Shown here one piece after another: positions 1-10,000 of a stretch of DNA of 64,000 nucleotides. How positions within the stretch are numbered: position 1 is the stretch's first letter; the number at the start of each line of letters is the position of its first letter. Origin of the DNA: Drosophila miranda (Eukaryota > Arthropoda > Insecta > Diptera > Drosophilidae); assembly GCF_003369915.1 (NCBI RefSeq), contig NW_022881625.1, positions 1,302,001-1,366,000 on the forward strand, written 5' to 3'. The notes below the pieces were generated by a model. That model saw nothing but the letters and a program-made list of their open reading frames with translations, searched no databases and was not told the origin of the DNA. The translations under genes were made by a program, and so were the position numbers.

Positions 1-1654
1 TGTCCAGAATGGGCATAATGTCGGGGACAGCTGGCAGAATGATGGGGGGGGGAATAATTGTTGTTGGTTGGTGCTGTCGCTGCAGCATCCGAATTTGTCT
101 GGCATTGGGCATACTCAGGGAGGGCAGCTGGAGCAGCCCAACGCCGCCGCCGCTGCTGCTGCTGTGGGTTCCTGTGCCGCAACTACTAGTTGCATTTGCA
201 GGTGAGTGAGGTAGAGCTAGTGGAGCATTGGCAGTGGCAGTGGCAGTGGCATGGGCAGGGGCAGGGGCGGGGGCAGGGGCATTTTGTGTAATTGTCCGCT
301 GATGTTGTTGCTGGTTTGATTGTTGGTGATGATAGGGATGGTTTTGAATTAGGGGGATATGGGATTTGCTTGCCTGTTGGTTGGTACTTTCCCGGAGTCG
401 TCGTTTGGCCGATGCATGATTGGCATCCAAATTGTCGTCGTCATCATCGTCATCAAACTCAACAACCATACCATCACTGTCATCATCGTCATCATCATCA
501 ACCTCGGCGCGGACGCGCTTCAGTGGCGAACGGGCCGCTGCAGCAGAGGTGGATGGGATATCATCGGTATTAGCTGTGTTTGTTGCCGTTGGCTGATGTT
601 GTTGTTGTTGATGTGTTTGCTGCTGCTGCTGTTGTTCCTCTGGCGGCGGTGGTGGGGGGGTCCGCCTGTTAACATTGCTGTTAGCAGGCATCGTCGTCTG
701 GCTGCCGACGTAATTGTAGTTGTCGTTTTTGTGTTTGATGTCGCTGTTTGTGTGCTGATGTATGTCATGATTGTATTTGTGGTTGTGGTTGTGGTATTGG
801 CTGTGTGCATTGCATTTGGAACCGCTGCTGTGGCCGATCGAGCGGGGTTTGTGCCATGGCTGCGGTTCGAGTTCGAACTCTCTCCCGAACGGGCACTCGA
901 ACACGAATCTTTTGTTGGCTGCTGTTCGTGCAGAGGCTGCTCGAGTGCCCTCTCGTACTGTCGCTGGTACGAGGTCGTTACCCGCTCTCTTTGCGCCTTC
1001 TCTCGCTCCTTGCTGTTTCCGGCTCTCTCCACACCATGCATCGGCATACGGTGCATCGATACGTGTCTGTGTGTGTTGGAGTGTGGGAAGCGGAATTATT
1101 GGCGCGCTTGGTACCGCTTGGCTTGGCTTGGCTTGACATTGCGGTGCTTTGGCTGACGCCGCTGCCGCTGCCGACGCCGCCAATGCCTCAAGCCGGCGAC
1201 TACCGCTGCTGCTGCTGATGGTCTGCTGCTGTTGCTGCTGCTGCTGACGTTCCTGGGTATGGACCGCCTCCACCCAGTCGCCGATCTGGAACTGCTCCTG
1301 GCTGGTGAGATTGGGAATGGCCGCCCAGCTGTTGGGGCAGGGCAGGTCGGGGTCGGGGATGGGGCTTGTGGCCGGAGTGGCCGTGATGGTGGTGTCGGCA
1401 TGGTATGTGGTCCTCACATACCCGGTAATGGTGGCTGGAGCCGGTCCAGGAATTGGAGGAAGTGCCTCCAACCAGGTGGCGGAGTCGGTGGATTGGCGTC
1501 TCAGTATCGCTGCGTTTGCCACGGTGCCGGTGGCTGCGCTGTCTGCGCTGTCGGAGCTTGCAGTGGAAATGGCTGATTTGGGGCGATCCCTGGCTGTGAC
1601 GCCGTGTGGTCCTCGTCGTCGTCGTCCTCTTCTGGCAGTGGATCCGCGTGGCAT
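1..1654 (-). CDS. Gag N-terminal half, unit U1 (partial)
   Basis: The start Met at 1654 corresponds to 6794 in U2, and the frame stays open to the window edge. The product carries poly-Gln, His/Asn-rich, poly-Asp and poly-Pro tracts typical of this Gag. Its homopolymer encoding poly-Pro (about 44-52) is only 9 nt here against 27 nt in U2. Both lengths are multiples of three, so frame is kept. A second in-frame length change of 6 nt lies at about 205-280. The zinc knuckles and the in-frame amber codon lie beyond the window. As a nucleic-acid-binding Gag it would package element RNA and target telomeres by analogy with HeT-A; that role is inferred. Confidence 0.7.
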   Translation of the reverse strand, partial: MPRGSTARRGRRRRGPHGVTARDRPKSAISTASSDSADSAATGTVANAAILRRQSTDSATWLEALPPIPGPAPATITGYVRTTYHADTTITATPATSPIPDPDLPCPNSWAAIPNLTSQEQFQIGDWVEAVHTQERQQQQQQQQTISSSSGSRRLEALAASAAAAASAKAPQCQAKPSQAVPSAPIIPLPTLQHTQTRIDAPYADAWCGESRKQQGAREGAKRAGNDLVPATVREGTRAASARTAANKRFVFECPFGREFELEPQPWHKPRSIGHSSGSKCNAHSQYHNHNHKYNHDIHQHTNSDIKHKNDNYNYVGSQTTMPANSNVNRRTPPPPPPEEQQQQQQTHQQQQHQPTATNTANTDDIPSTSAAAARSPLKRVRAEVDDDDDDDSDGMVVEFDDDDDDDNLDANHASAKRRLRESTNQQASKSHIPLIQNHPYHHQQSNQQQHQRTITQNAPAPAPAPAHATATATANAPLALPHSPANATSSCGTGTHSSSSGGGVGLLQLPSLSMPNARQIRMLQRQHQPTTIIPPPIILPAVPDIMPILD

Positions 1655-1875
1655 AGCTGCGCTGGATTGGCTTTGGTTGGATTTGGTAATAAATTTTTTT
1701 TTTCGACCGACGCGAGTGGAGTTTTTTTCAAGACAAATTATTCACACAGTTTTTTATTGGATTTTTTTTCAATATATACCCGCTTTGGGTTGAGGGCTCT
1801 CAGTGCTCCAACAGGGGAGGGGCTGAGAGGCTGGGGTGTGAGCCGCCAGCAACCAAGCGCGGTGCTTTATTAATA
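1..1875 (-). mobile_element. Telomeric-type gag-only retrotransposon unit U1 (3' part outside window)
   Basis: 5' portion of a HeT-A-like element read on the minus strand. It contains the 5' UTR (about 1655-1875) and the N-terminal half of gag. It is nearly identical to 5117-7015, offset 5140 bp over most of its length. Its 5' end meets a 17-nt T run (poly(A) on the sense strand) belonging to the next unit, so the two are joined head to tail. The 3' end lies off the window. Assignment to the telomeric Jockey group rests on the gag zinc knuckles seen in complete units, the absence of pol, and the tail-to-head joints. Confidence 0.8.
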
Positions 1876-1892
1876 TTTTTTTTTTTTTTTTT
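1876..1892 (-). other. Poly(A) tail at U2/U1 head-to-tail joint
   Basis: A run of 17 T on plus (A on the sense strand) lies between the 3' end of U2 and the 5' end of U1. The same joint recurs at 7016-7032 and, with one interrupting C, at 12237-12253. It is almost lost at about 47656. The same 5'-end bases at every joint fit either a fixed transcription start or array growth by unequal exchange. Confidence 0.85.
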
Positions 1893-2907
1893 CGGCAGTA
1901 TATGTCTTGATTTAATTTATGTACATTTTTGTGTTTGTTTTACAATACAACTTTAAATGACACTCAAACACACACTAGTACATTTGTTGGCACAATAAAC
2001 TTAACAAAGAGATAATACTGCAGCAACGAAACACTTGTAACCTCGAAATAGGCCCGCAGCCAGCAGAGGGGGGGGGGGGGGAAGGGAAAAAGAGAGACAC
2101 TAAATATTCGGCACTTTGACGGAGGGACTAAACTAAACCTCGAACACGTCTCGACTCCACAACGTTCACGACACGACTTTTCCTTTGGACAGAGACCCAG
2201 ACTCGAGACCAATCCACGATCGGGGCAAAAGGCTCCAAAAGTACGAATTGTCAAGAGGGTGGAGGGGTGTGAGTCAAGAAAGTAAAGTGGGGCCACGCTC
2301 GAAAGTATGCTGTCTCTTCTTTGTAATTCTCCCTAACTTAAAATTTGATTTGCAATCCCCTGTGAGTTCGTCAACTTGATGTTTTGTTGGCTGTAATGCG
2401 GTGTGTGGTCTTCAGTCCCCTCTACTACCCTTGCCGCCTGCTGAGGGCAGACGACTAGGAATGTATCATGTACATGTGGGCGGGCAGTTTATAGGGGGCG
2501 TAATTGTTTTATGCGAAGACTAGCATTTTTGGCTCAATTTAGGCCGTAGTGGTGGTGGTATGGCGGCAACTGATGCTGATTTGAAAGTCGATTTGAAACC
2601 GATAATCAATTGTCAGCACCGTTGCCGCCGAAGATTTTTATCACAGATTGTAATAATTTTGTAGTGGGGTGTCATAGAACCGCACTAATTACGAAAATAA
2701 CAAGGGGGGGAAGAAGAGGTTAAAGAAATGAGATGGAAAATTCAGAAAATGCAGTGTTGCAACACGTAGTCAATTGAGGAATAGATAAAGAGAAAAGGTA
2801 AACAATGCAGGTGCTTTGCGTGGAAAATAAAAAAAAAAGAGACAAGCACTTGTAGAAATAACAATACAGATAAGTAGTAGACTGGAGTGAAGACGACGGA
2901 AAAACAG

Positions 2908-3036
2908 GTAATAAAAGAGATACTACACTGGAACAAAGACGAGACAAAACAGGTACAATTGATTTACGTTAACAATATTACAATAAACATAACAATTTAA
3001 AATAATGTCTATATCTTTTTTTTTCTATAATTACAG
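2908..3036 (+). other. Candidate antisense intron in the 3' UTR of U2
   Basis: On the plus strand, antisense to the element, ACAG|GTAATA is followed 129 nt later by a long pyrimidine run and TTACAG|GG. The arrangement recurs in the other units (for example about 8132-8260 and 36558-36690). It obeys GT-AG rules and has a short A/T-rich body as in Drosophila introns. Spliced antisense RNAs have been reported for Drosophila telomeric elements; whether this one is used is inference. Confidence 0.4.
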
Positions 3037-3206
3037 GGAAGACAAGAAACAGCGTAGCATCGGCCGGCATAGCAAAACACAATGCTTGTAAAGACATTGC
3101 GTTGCATACCGGCCGACCCCGTCGTCCCCCCTGGTCGTCGAAATTGGCGTCGTCCGAAGTAGGTGCAATTAGCACCTCGTCGTCGTTGTGGCTGTGGCTG
3201 CCCTCT

Positions 3207-3625
3207 TGGAGAACCAGTGGCACTGGTCCGGCCACCAGCTGGGAGCCAGGAGTAGACGGCACACATATTACTGTGGCGACACGGGTCCGGCCGCCAAAGT
3301 GAAATGGATGTGAGTGTGTGTGTGCGTCGGCAATTGTGGCCCTAATGTAGAGCGAGTGGCACTGGTCCGGCCACCAGCTGGGAGCCAGGAGTAGATGGCA
3401 CACATTTTACTGTGGCGACACGGGTCCGGCCGCCAAAGTGAAATGGATGTGAGTGTGTGTGTGCGTCGGCAATTGTGGCCCTAATGTAGAGCACATGGCA
3501 CTCTGAATGCCACGGCACCTGGTTCCAGCAACCAGTTGAGGGCAATGGCGGACATGACACACCTACTCGATCGGCACAGGTCCGGCCGCCCAAGTGTAAT
3601 GGATGTTTGTGTGTGTGCGTCTGTG
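3207..3625 (-). repeat. Imperfect tandem repeats in the telomeric element 3' UTR
   Basis: A ~139-bp block containing the core ggccaccagctgggagcc starts near 3222 and again near 3361. A third, more diverged block runs to about 3625. Each ends in a (GT)n-type patch. The same array is present in U3 (8440-8860), U5a, U5b and U7. Imperfect repeats in the 3' UTR are a known trait of HeT-A. In the minus frame they give repetitive open stretches that are not credible proteins. Confidence 0.75.
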
Positions 3626-3671
3626 TAGCGGAGAGTATTGTCGGTGTCATTTTAATCGTAATTGCAGCTGA

Positions 3672-6600
3672 TTAATTTCTTGCTTTTCCTTTCCAGCTCC
3701 TTTGGCACTCTGAATGCCGTTGGCACTGGATCCGGCCACCAACTAAGGACGTTTTTTGTGGTGGCTGTGATCGTGGTGGTTTCTTTGACCGCCTGGCTGC
3801 TGGAGCTGGGGCAACCACTGTTGCTGCTGCCATTGTTGGTGGATTTTCCGATGTAACTGCAACTGCTGGAGTTTCCGTCACTGCCTGGGATTGGATGAGC
3901 GAGGTGAGTAGTGACATCGTCACTTCCAGCCTCTTTTCCAATCGCGTCATCCTCTGCGTATTCTCCAACAGTGCCTGGCTGCAGGATCCCTCGAAAGATT
4001 GGCGTTTCGGCTGCATCTTCTGCCGGGAGTGGTTGTTGGCAAACTGCTGCTGCTGCTGCTGCTGCTGTCGCTGTTGTTGTTCGCGCTGCGGCTGCTGTTG
4101 CAGCTGCTGTAGCTGCTGCTGTTGTGGTGCCTGGGAACGGCTCAATGGCTGCTCTGGACGTCGTCGCCCAGTGCGTGGGCCAGAGGCAGCAGGCGTCTGT
4201 TTTTTTGTCTGAATTGGCTGCTGCTGCTTCTGCTTCTGCTGATGTTGTTGTCCTCTTCGTCGCCCAGGAGAGGAGACATTGAGTGGCGTCCATGCTGCCT
4301 GCTGCTGCTGCTGTCCGCGCCAGGGATTGGCTGGCGTTTGAGCTGGCTGTTGCTGCTGCTGCTGTCGGCGCCCTGGATGTGCTGGTGTTGTTTTTGCTGG
4401 TGGCTGCTGCTCTGGCAATGGCTGCAGAAGCGAGCTTCGCATGCTACGCAACTCCTGCAAGGCCACTCGGTGCGACAGAAGGCGGCCCCTTGCTGCCTTG
4501 AATGCCGGACATCCCTTGTAGGCGCTGATGTGGGCGCCCTGGCAATTGGCGCATTTAGGGGCGTCTGCCCTTGGCTTGGCACATGCCGTGGACGCGTGGG
4601 CACCCGCACACTTCATACAGACGAATGAACGCCTGCAGTAGGTGCGGGTGTACCCAAAAGCCTGACATCTGTGGCACTGGGCTGGGTCCATCGGCTTGGC
4701 CTGCCTCTCAACGATCACCAACTGGTTGCCCAGCTGGGTTAATTGGAGGACATCGTGGTGGCTTTCATCCGGCTTGGGGGCTATCTCCAACTCGAACTGG
4801 TCGAGTGCCTGTCCATCGGATCTCGCTTTAATGGCTCTAATAAATTGAACTGAATAGCCCAGTTCGGCCATCTGATTTGTTATTAGTTGGGTGCTTGTGG
4901 AGTGGTGGAGATCTCGCACGACGATCCGTAGCCCACGGTCACTCTTGTGCTAGTGTGTGTAGTGGCCAGTCATCGCCTCGTTGCCGCCGCCATCGCCCAG
5001 GATTGCCATGATGGCATCCCTGGTAGCCATGTCGCGGGCCTGGATACGGACACCATTGCGGCTGATGAGCTTGGTGTGATAGCTACTGTTGCCCACCCTC
5101 GGGTCATTCTGTAGCTTGTCCAGAATGGGCATAATGTCGGGGACAGCTGGCAGAATGATGGGGGGGGGGGGGGGGGGGGGGGGGGGAATAATTGTCGTTG
5201 GTTGGTGCTGTCGCTGCAGCATCCGAATTTGTCTGGCATTGGGCATACTCAGGGAGGGCAGCTGGAGCAGCCCAACGCCGCCGCCGCTGCTGCTGCTGTG
5301 GGTTCCTGTGCCACAACTACTAGTTGCATTTGCAGGTGAGTGAGGTAGAGCTAGTGGAGCATTGGCAGTGGCAGGGGCAGGGGCAGGGGCGGGGGCGGTG
5401 GCGGGGGCGGGGGCAGGGGCATTTTGTGTAATTGTCCGCTGATGTTGTTGCTGGTTTGATTGTTGGTGATGATGGGGATGGTTTTGAATTTGGGGGATAT
5501 GGGATTTGCTTGCCTGTTGGTTGGTACTTTCCCGGAGTCGTCGTTTGGCCGATGCATGATTGGCATCCAAATTGTCGTCGTCATCGTCGTCATCAAACTC
5601 AACAACCATGACATCACTGTCATCATCGTCATCATCATCAACCTCGGCGCGGACGCGCTTCAGTGGCGAACGGGCCGCTGCAGCAGAGGTGGATGGGATA
5701 TCATCGGTATTGGCTGTGTTTGTTGCCGTTGGCTGATGTTGTTGTTGTTGATGTGTTTGCTGCTGCTGCTGTTGTTCCTCTGGCGGCGGTGGTGGGGGGG
5801 TCCGCCTGTTAACATTGCTGTTAGCAGGCATCGTCGTCTGGCTGCCGACGTAATTGTAGTTGTCGTTTTTGTGTTTGATGTCGCTGTTTGTGTGCTGATG
5901 TATGTCATGATTGTATTTGTGGTTGTGGTTGTGGTATTGGCTGTGTGCATTGCATTTGGAACCGCTGCTGTGGCCGATCGAGCGGGGTTTGTGCCATGGC
6001 TGTGGTTCGAGTTCGAACTCTCTCCCGAACGGGCACTCGAACACGAATCTTTTGTTGGCTGCTGTTCGTGCAGAGGCTGCTCGAGTGCCCTCTCGTACTG
6101 TCGCTGGTACGAGGTCGTTACCCGCTCTCTTTGCGCCTTCTCTCGCTCCTTGCTGTTTCCGGCTCTCTCCACACCATGCATCGGCATACGGTGCATCGAT
6201 ACGTGTCTGTGTGTGTTGGAGTGTGGGAAGCGGAATTATTGGCGCGCTTGGTACCGCTTGGCTTGGCTTGGCTTGACATTGCGGTGCTTTGGCTGACGCC
6301 GCTGCCGCTGCCGACGCCGCCAATGCCTCAAGCCGGCGACTACCGCTGCTGCTGCTGATGGTCTGCTGCTGTTGCTGCTGCTGCTGACGTTCCTGGGTAT
6401 GGACCGCCTCCACCCAGTCGCCGATCTGGAACTGCTCCTGGCTGGTGAGATTGGGAATGGCCGCCCAGCTGTTGGGGCAGGGCAGGTCGGGGTCGGGGAT
6501 GGGGCTTGTGGCCGGAGTGGCCGTGATGGTGGTGTCGGCATGGTATGTGGTCCTCACATACCCGGTAATGGTGGCTGGAGCCGGTCCAGGAATTGGAGGA

Positions 6601-6794
6601 AGTGCCTCCAACCAGGTGGCGGAGTCGGTGGATTGGCGTCTCAGTATCGCTGCGTTTGCCACGGTGCCGGTGGCTGCGCTGTCTGCGCTGTCGGAGCTTG
6701 CAGTGGAAATGGCTGATTTGGGACGATCCCTGGCTGTGACGCCGTGTGGTCCTCGTCGTCGTCGTCCTCTTCTGGCAGTGGATCCGCGTGGCAT
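3672..6794 (-). CDS. Gag of U2, 1041 codons with one internal in-frame TAG
   Basis: Opens MPRGSTARRG at 6794. An N-terminal block of 614 codons carries poly-Gln, His-rich, poly-Asp, Ala-Pro and poly-Pro tracts. It ends at TAG (4952-4950), and the same frame continues to 3672. After the stop come a Gag-like core and three zinc knuckles. Knuckle 1 (about residues 707-720) has Cys-x2-Cys-x4-Tyr-x4-Cys, with Tyr where His is expected. Knuckle 2 (726-738) is a normal CCHC. Knuckle 3 (748-762) is Cys-x2-Cys-x3-His-x6-Cys. A Gln-rich tail follows. The pattern is that of Jockey-clade Gag. The acidic C-terminus present in U5a is lost through the deletion near 3750. The protein would bind element RNA in cytoplasm and nucleus by analogy with HeT-A Gag. 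The internal stop may be readthrough or an inherited lesion. Confidence 0.75.
4950..4952 (-). other. In-frame amber codon in gag
   Basis: The codon series CAC-TAG-CAC-AAG on minus joins two long same-frame segments, of 614 codons upstream and 415 codons from the next Met. The +1 base after TAG is C, a context that favours readthrough in flies. The TAG is present in U2, U3, U4, U5a and U5b. In U6 the CA-repeat just before it has lost 2 nt, so a TGA is used instead. Confidence 0.85.
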
Positions 6795-6908
6795 AGCTGC
6801 GCTGGATTGGCTTTGGTTGGATTTGGTAATAAATTTTTTTTTTCGACCGACGCGAGTGGAGTTTTTTTCAAGACAAATTATTCACACAGTTTTTTATTGG
6901 ATTTTTTT

Positions 6909-6920
6909 TCAATATATACC
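6909..6920 (-). promoter_or_regulatory. TATA-like sequence in the 5' UTR of U2
   Basis: The sense strand reads GGTATATATTG about 120 nt upstream of the gag start. It is conserved in U1, U3, U5a and U5b. It could be a core promoter box, but HeT-A promoters lie in the 3' UTR of the upstream copy, so it may equally be a chance A/T-rich stretch. Confidence 0.2.
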
Positions 6921-7015
6921 CGCTTTGGGTTGAGGGCTCTCAGTGCTCCAACAGGGGAGGGGCTGAGAGGCTGGGGTGTGAGCCGCCAGCAACCAAGCGC
7001 GTTTCTTTATTAATA

Positions 7016-10000
7016 TTTTTTTTTTTTTTTTTCGGCAGTATATGTCTTGATTTAATTTATGTAAATTTTTGTGTTTGTTTTACAATACAACTTTAAATGA
7101 CACTCAAACACACACTAGTACATTTGATGGCACAATAAACTTTACAAACAGATAATACTGCAGCAACGAAACACTTGTAACCTCGAAATAGGCCCGCAGC
7201 CAGCAGAGGGGGGGGGGGGGGGGGAAGGGAAAAAGAGAGACACTAAATATTCGGCACTTTGACGGAGGGACTAAACTAAACCTCGAACACGTCTCGACTC
7301 CACAACGTTCACGACACGACTTTTCCTTTGGACAGAGACCCAGACTCGAGACCAATCCACGATCGGGGCAAAAGGCTCCAAAAGTACGAATTGTCAAGAG
7401 GGTGGAGGGGGGACTCGTCAAGTGTGTGTAATAGTGTGTCAAGTGTGTGTGTGTGTGTGTGTGGTGTGAGGCAAGAAAGTAAAGTGGGGCCACGCTCGAA
7501 AGTATGCTGTCTCTTCTTTGTAATTCTCCCTAACTTAAAATTTGATTTGCAATCCCCTGTGAGTTCGTCAACTTGATGTTTTGTTGGCTGTAATGCGGTG
7601 TGTGGTCTTCAGTCCCATCTACTACCCTTGCCGCCTACTGAGGGCAGACGACTAGGAATGTATCATGTACATGTGGGCGGGCAGTTTATAGGGGGCGTAA
7701 TTGTTTTATGCGAAGACTAGCATTTTTGGCTCAATTTAGGCCGTAGTGGTGGTGGTATGGCGGCGACTGATGCTGATTTGAAAGTCGATTTGAAACCGAT
7801 AATCAATTGTCAGCACCGTTGCCGCCGAAGATTTTTATCACAGATTGTAATAATTTTGTAGTGGGGTGTCGTAGAACCGCACTAATTACGAAAATAACAA
7901 TGGTGGGGGGGGGGGGGGGGGGGGGGGGGGGGGAAGAAGAGGTTAAAGAAATGAGATGGAAAATTCAGAAAATGCAGTGTTGCAACACGTAGTCAATTGA
8001 GGAATAGATAAAGAGAAAAGGTAAACAATGCAGGTGCTTTGCGTGGAAAATAAAAAAAAAGAGACAAGCACTTGTAGAAATAACAATGCAGACAAGTAGT
8101 AGACTGGAGTGAAGACGACGGAAAAACAGGTAATAAAAGAGATACTACACTGGAACAAAGACGAGACAAAACAGGTACAATTGATTTACGTTAACAATAT
8201 TACAATAAACATAACAATTTAAAATAATGTCTATATCTTTTTTTTTCTATAATTACAGGGAAGACAAGAAACAGCGTAGCATCGGCCGGCATAGCAAAAC
8301 ACAATGCTTGTAAAGACATTGCGTTGCATACCGGCCGACCCCGTCGTCCCCCCTGGTCGTCGAAATTGGCGTCGTCCGAAGTCGTCAGAAGTAGGTGCAA
8401 TTAGCACCTCGTCGTCGTTGTGGCTGTGGCTGCCCTCTTGGAGAACCAGTGGCACTGGTCCGGCCACCAGCTGGGAGCCAGGAGTAGACGGCACACATAT
8501 TACTGTGGCGACACGGGTCCGGCCGCCAAAGTGAAATGGATGTGAGTGTGTGTGTGCGTCGGCAATTGTGGCCCTAATGTAGAGCGAGTGGCACTGGTCC
8601 GGCCACCAGCTGGGAGCCAGGAGTAGATGGCACACATTTTACTGTGGCGACACGGGTCCGGCCGCCAAAGTGAAATGGATGTGAGTGTGTGTGTGCGTCG
8701 GCAATTGTGGCCCTAATGTAGAGCACATGGCACTCTGAATGCCACGGCACCTGGTTCCAGCAACCAGTTGAGGGCAATGGCGGACATGACACACCTACTC
8801 GATCGGCACAGGTCCGGCCGCCCAAGTGTAATGGATGTTTGTGTGTGTGCGTCTGTGTAGCGGAGAGTATTGTCGGTGTCATTTTAATCGTAATTGCAGC
8901 TGATTAATTTCTTGCTTTTCCTTTCCAGCTCCTTTGGCACTCTGAATGCCGTTGGCACTGGATCCGGCCACCAACTAAGGACGTTTTTTGTGGTGGCTGT
9001 GATCGTGGTGGTTTCTTTGACCGCCTGGCTGCTGGAGCTGGGGCAACCACTGTTGCTGCTGCCATTGTTGGTGGATTTTCCGATGTAACTGCAACTGCTG
9101 GAGTTTCCGTCACTGCCTGGGATTGGATGAGCGAGGTGAGTAGTGACATCGTCACTTCCAGCCTCTTTTCCAATCGCGTCATCCTCTGCGTATTCTCCAA
9201 CAGTGCCTGGCTGCAGGATCCCTCGAAAGATTGGCGTTTCGGCTGCATCTTCTGCCGGGAGCGGTTGTTGGCAAACTGCTGCTGCTGCTGCTGCTGCTGT
9301 CGCTGTTGTTGTTCGCGCTGCGGCTGCTGTTGCAGCTGCTGTAGCTGCTGCTGTTGTGGTGCCTGGGAACGGCTCAATGGCTGCTCTGGACGTCGTCGCC
9401 CAGTGCGTGGGCCAGAGGCAGCAGGCGTCTGTTTTTTTGTCTGAATTGGCTGCTGCTGCTTCTGCTTCTGCTGATGTTGTTGTCCTCTTCGTCGCCCAGG
9501 AGAGGAGACATTGAGTGGCGTCCATGCTGCCTGCTGCTGCTGCTGTCCGCGCCAGGGATTGGCTGGCGTTTGAGCTGGCTGTTGCTGCTGCTGCTGTCGG
9601 CGCCCTGGATGTGCTGGTGTTGTTTTTGCTGGTGGCTGCTGCTCTGGCAATGGCTGCAGAAGCGAGCTGCGCTTGCGACGCAACTCCTGCAAGGCCACTC
9701 AGTGCGACAGAAGGCGGCCCCTTGCTGCCTTGAATGCCGGACATCCCTTGTAGGCGCTGATGTGGGCGCCCTGGCAATTGGCGCATTTAGGGGCGTCTGC
9801 CCTTGGCTTGGCACATGCCGTGGACGCGTGGGCACCCGCACACTTCATACAGACGAATGAACGCCTGCAGTAGGTGCGGGTGTACCCAAAAGCCTGACAT
9901 CTGTGGCACTGGGCTGGGTCCATCGGCTTGGCCTGCCTCTCAACGATCACCAACTGGTTGCCCAGCTGGGTTAATTGGAGGACATCGTGGTGGCTTTCAT

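Larger units (their letters stand above)
1876..7015 (-). mobile_element. Telomeric-type gag-only retrotransposon unit U2 (best-preserved copy)
   Basis: Complete unit of 5140 bp. In sense order it has a 5' UTR (7015-6795), gag (6794-3672), a long 3' UTR (3671-1893) and a 17-nt poly(A) tail (1892-1876). The 3' UTR makes up about a third of the element, as in HeT-A. It holds two direct repeats of 139 bp plus a decayed third, a C-rich run at about 2068-2081 (sense strand) and (GT)n patches. No apurinic endonuclease or reverse transcriptase is encoded, so it must depend on RT supplied in trans. The element relative (HeT-A, TAHRE or the obscura-group TR2) cannot be named from sequence alone. Against U5a it lacks about 380 bp at the gag/3' UTR boundary. 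Confidence 0.8.

Noticed and set aside
359..1156. Long plus-strand open frames rich in Val, Leu and Cys, repeated in each unit
   Set aside because: They are antisense shadows of CAG/GAT-type repeats in gag. Low-complexity DNA is open in several frames, and no domain is recognisable.
2978..3403. Minus-strand ORFs with repeated HTHSHPFHFGGRTRV-type phrases
   Set aside because: They translate the 139-bp non-coding 3' UTR repeats. Frames change between units and no start context or domain is seen.
3735..3760. The ~380-bp segment missing in U2/U3 as a spliced intron (retroposed mRNA)
   Set aside because: The edges do not obey GT-AG on the sense strand; the joint shares only CGT, so a microhomology deletion is simpler.
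4950..6794. Two separate genes for the Gag halves
   Set aside because: Both halves are in the same frame with only one TAG between them, and the Gag core crosses the stop, so one interrupted gene fits better.
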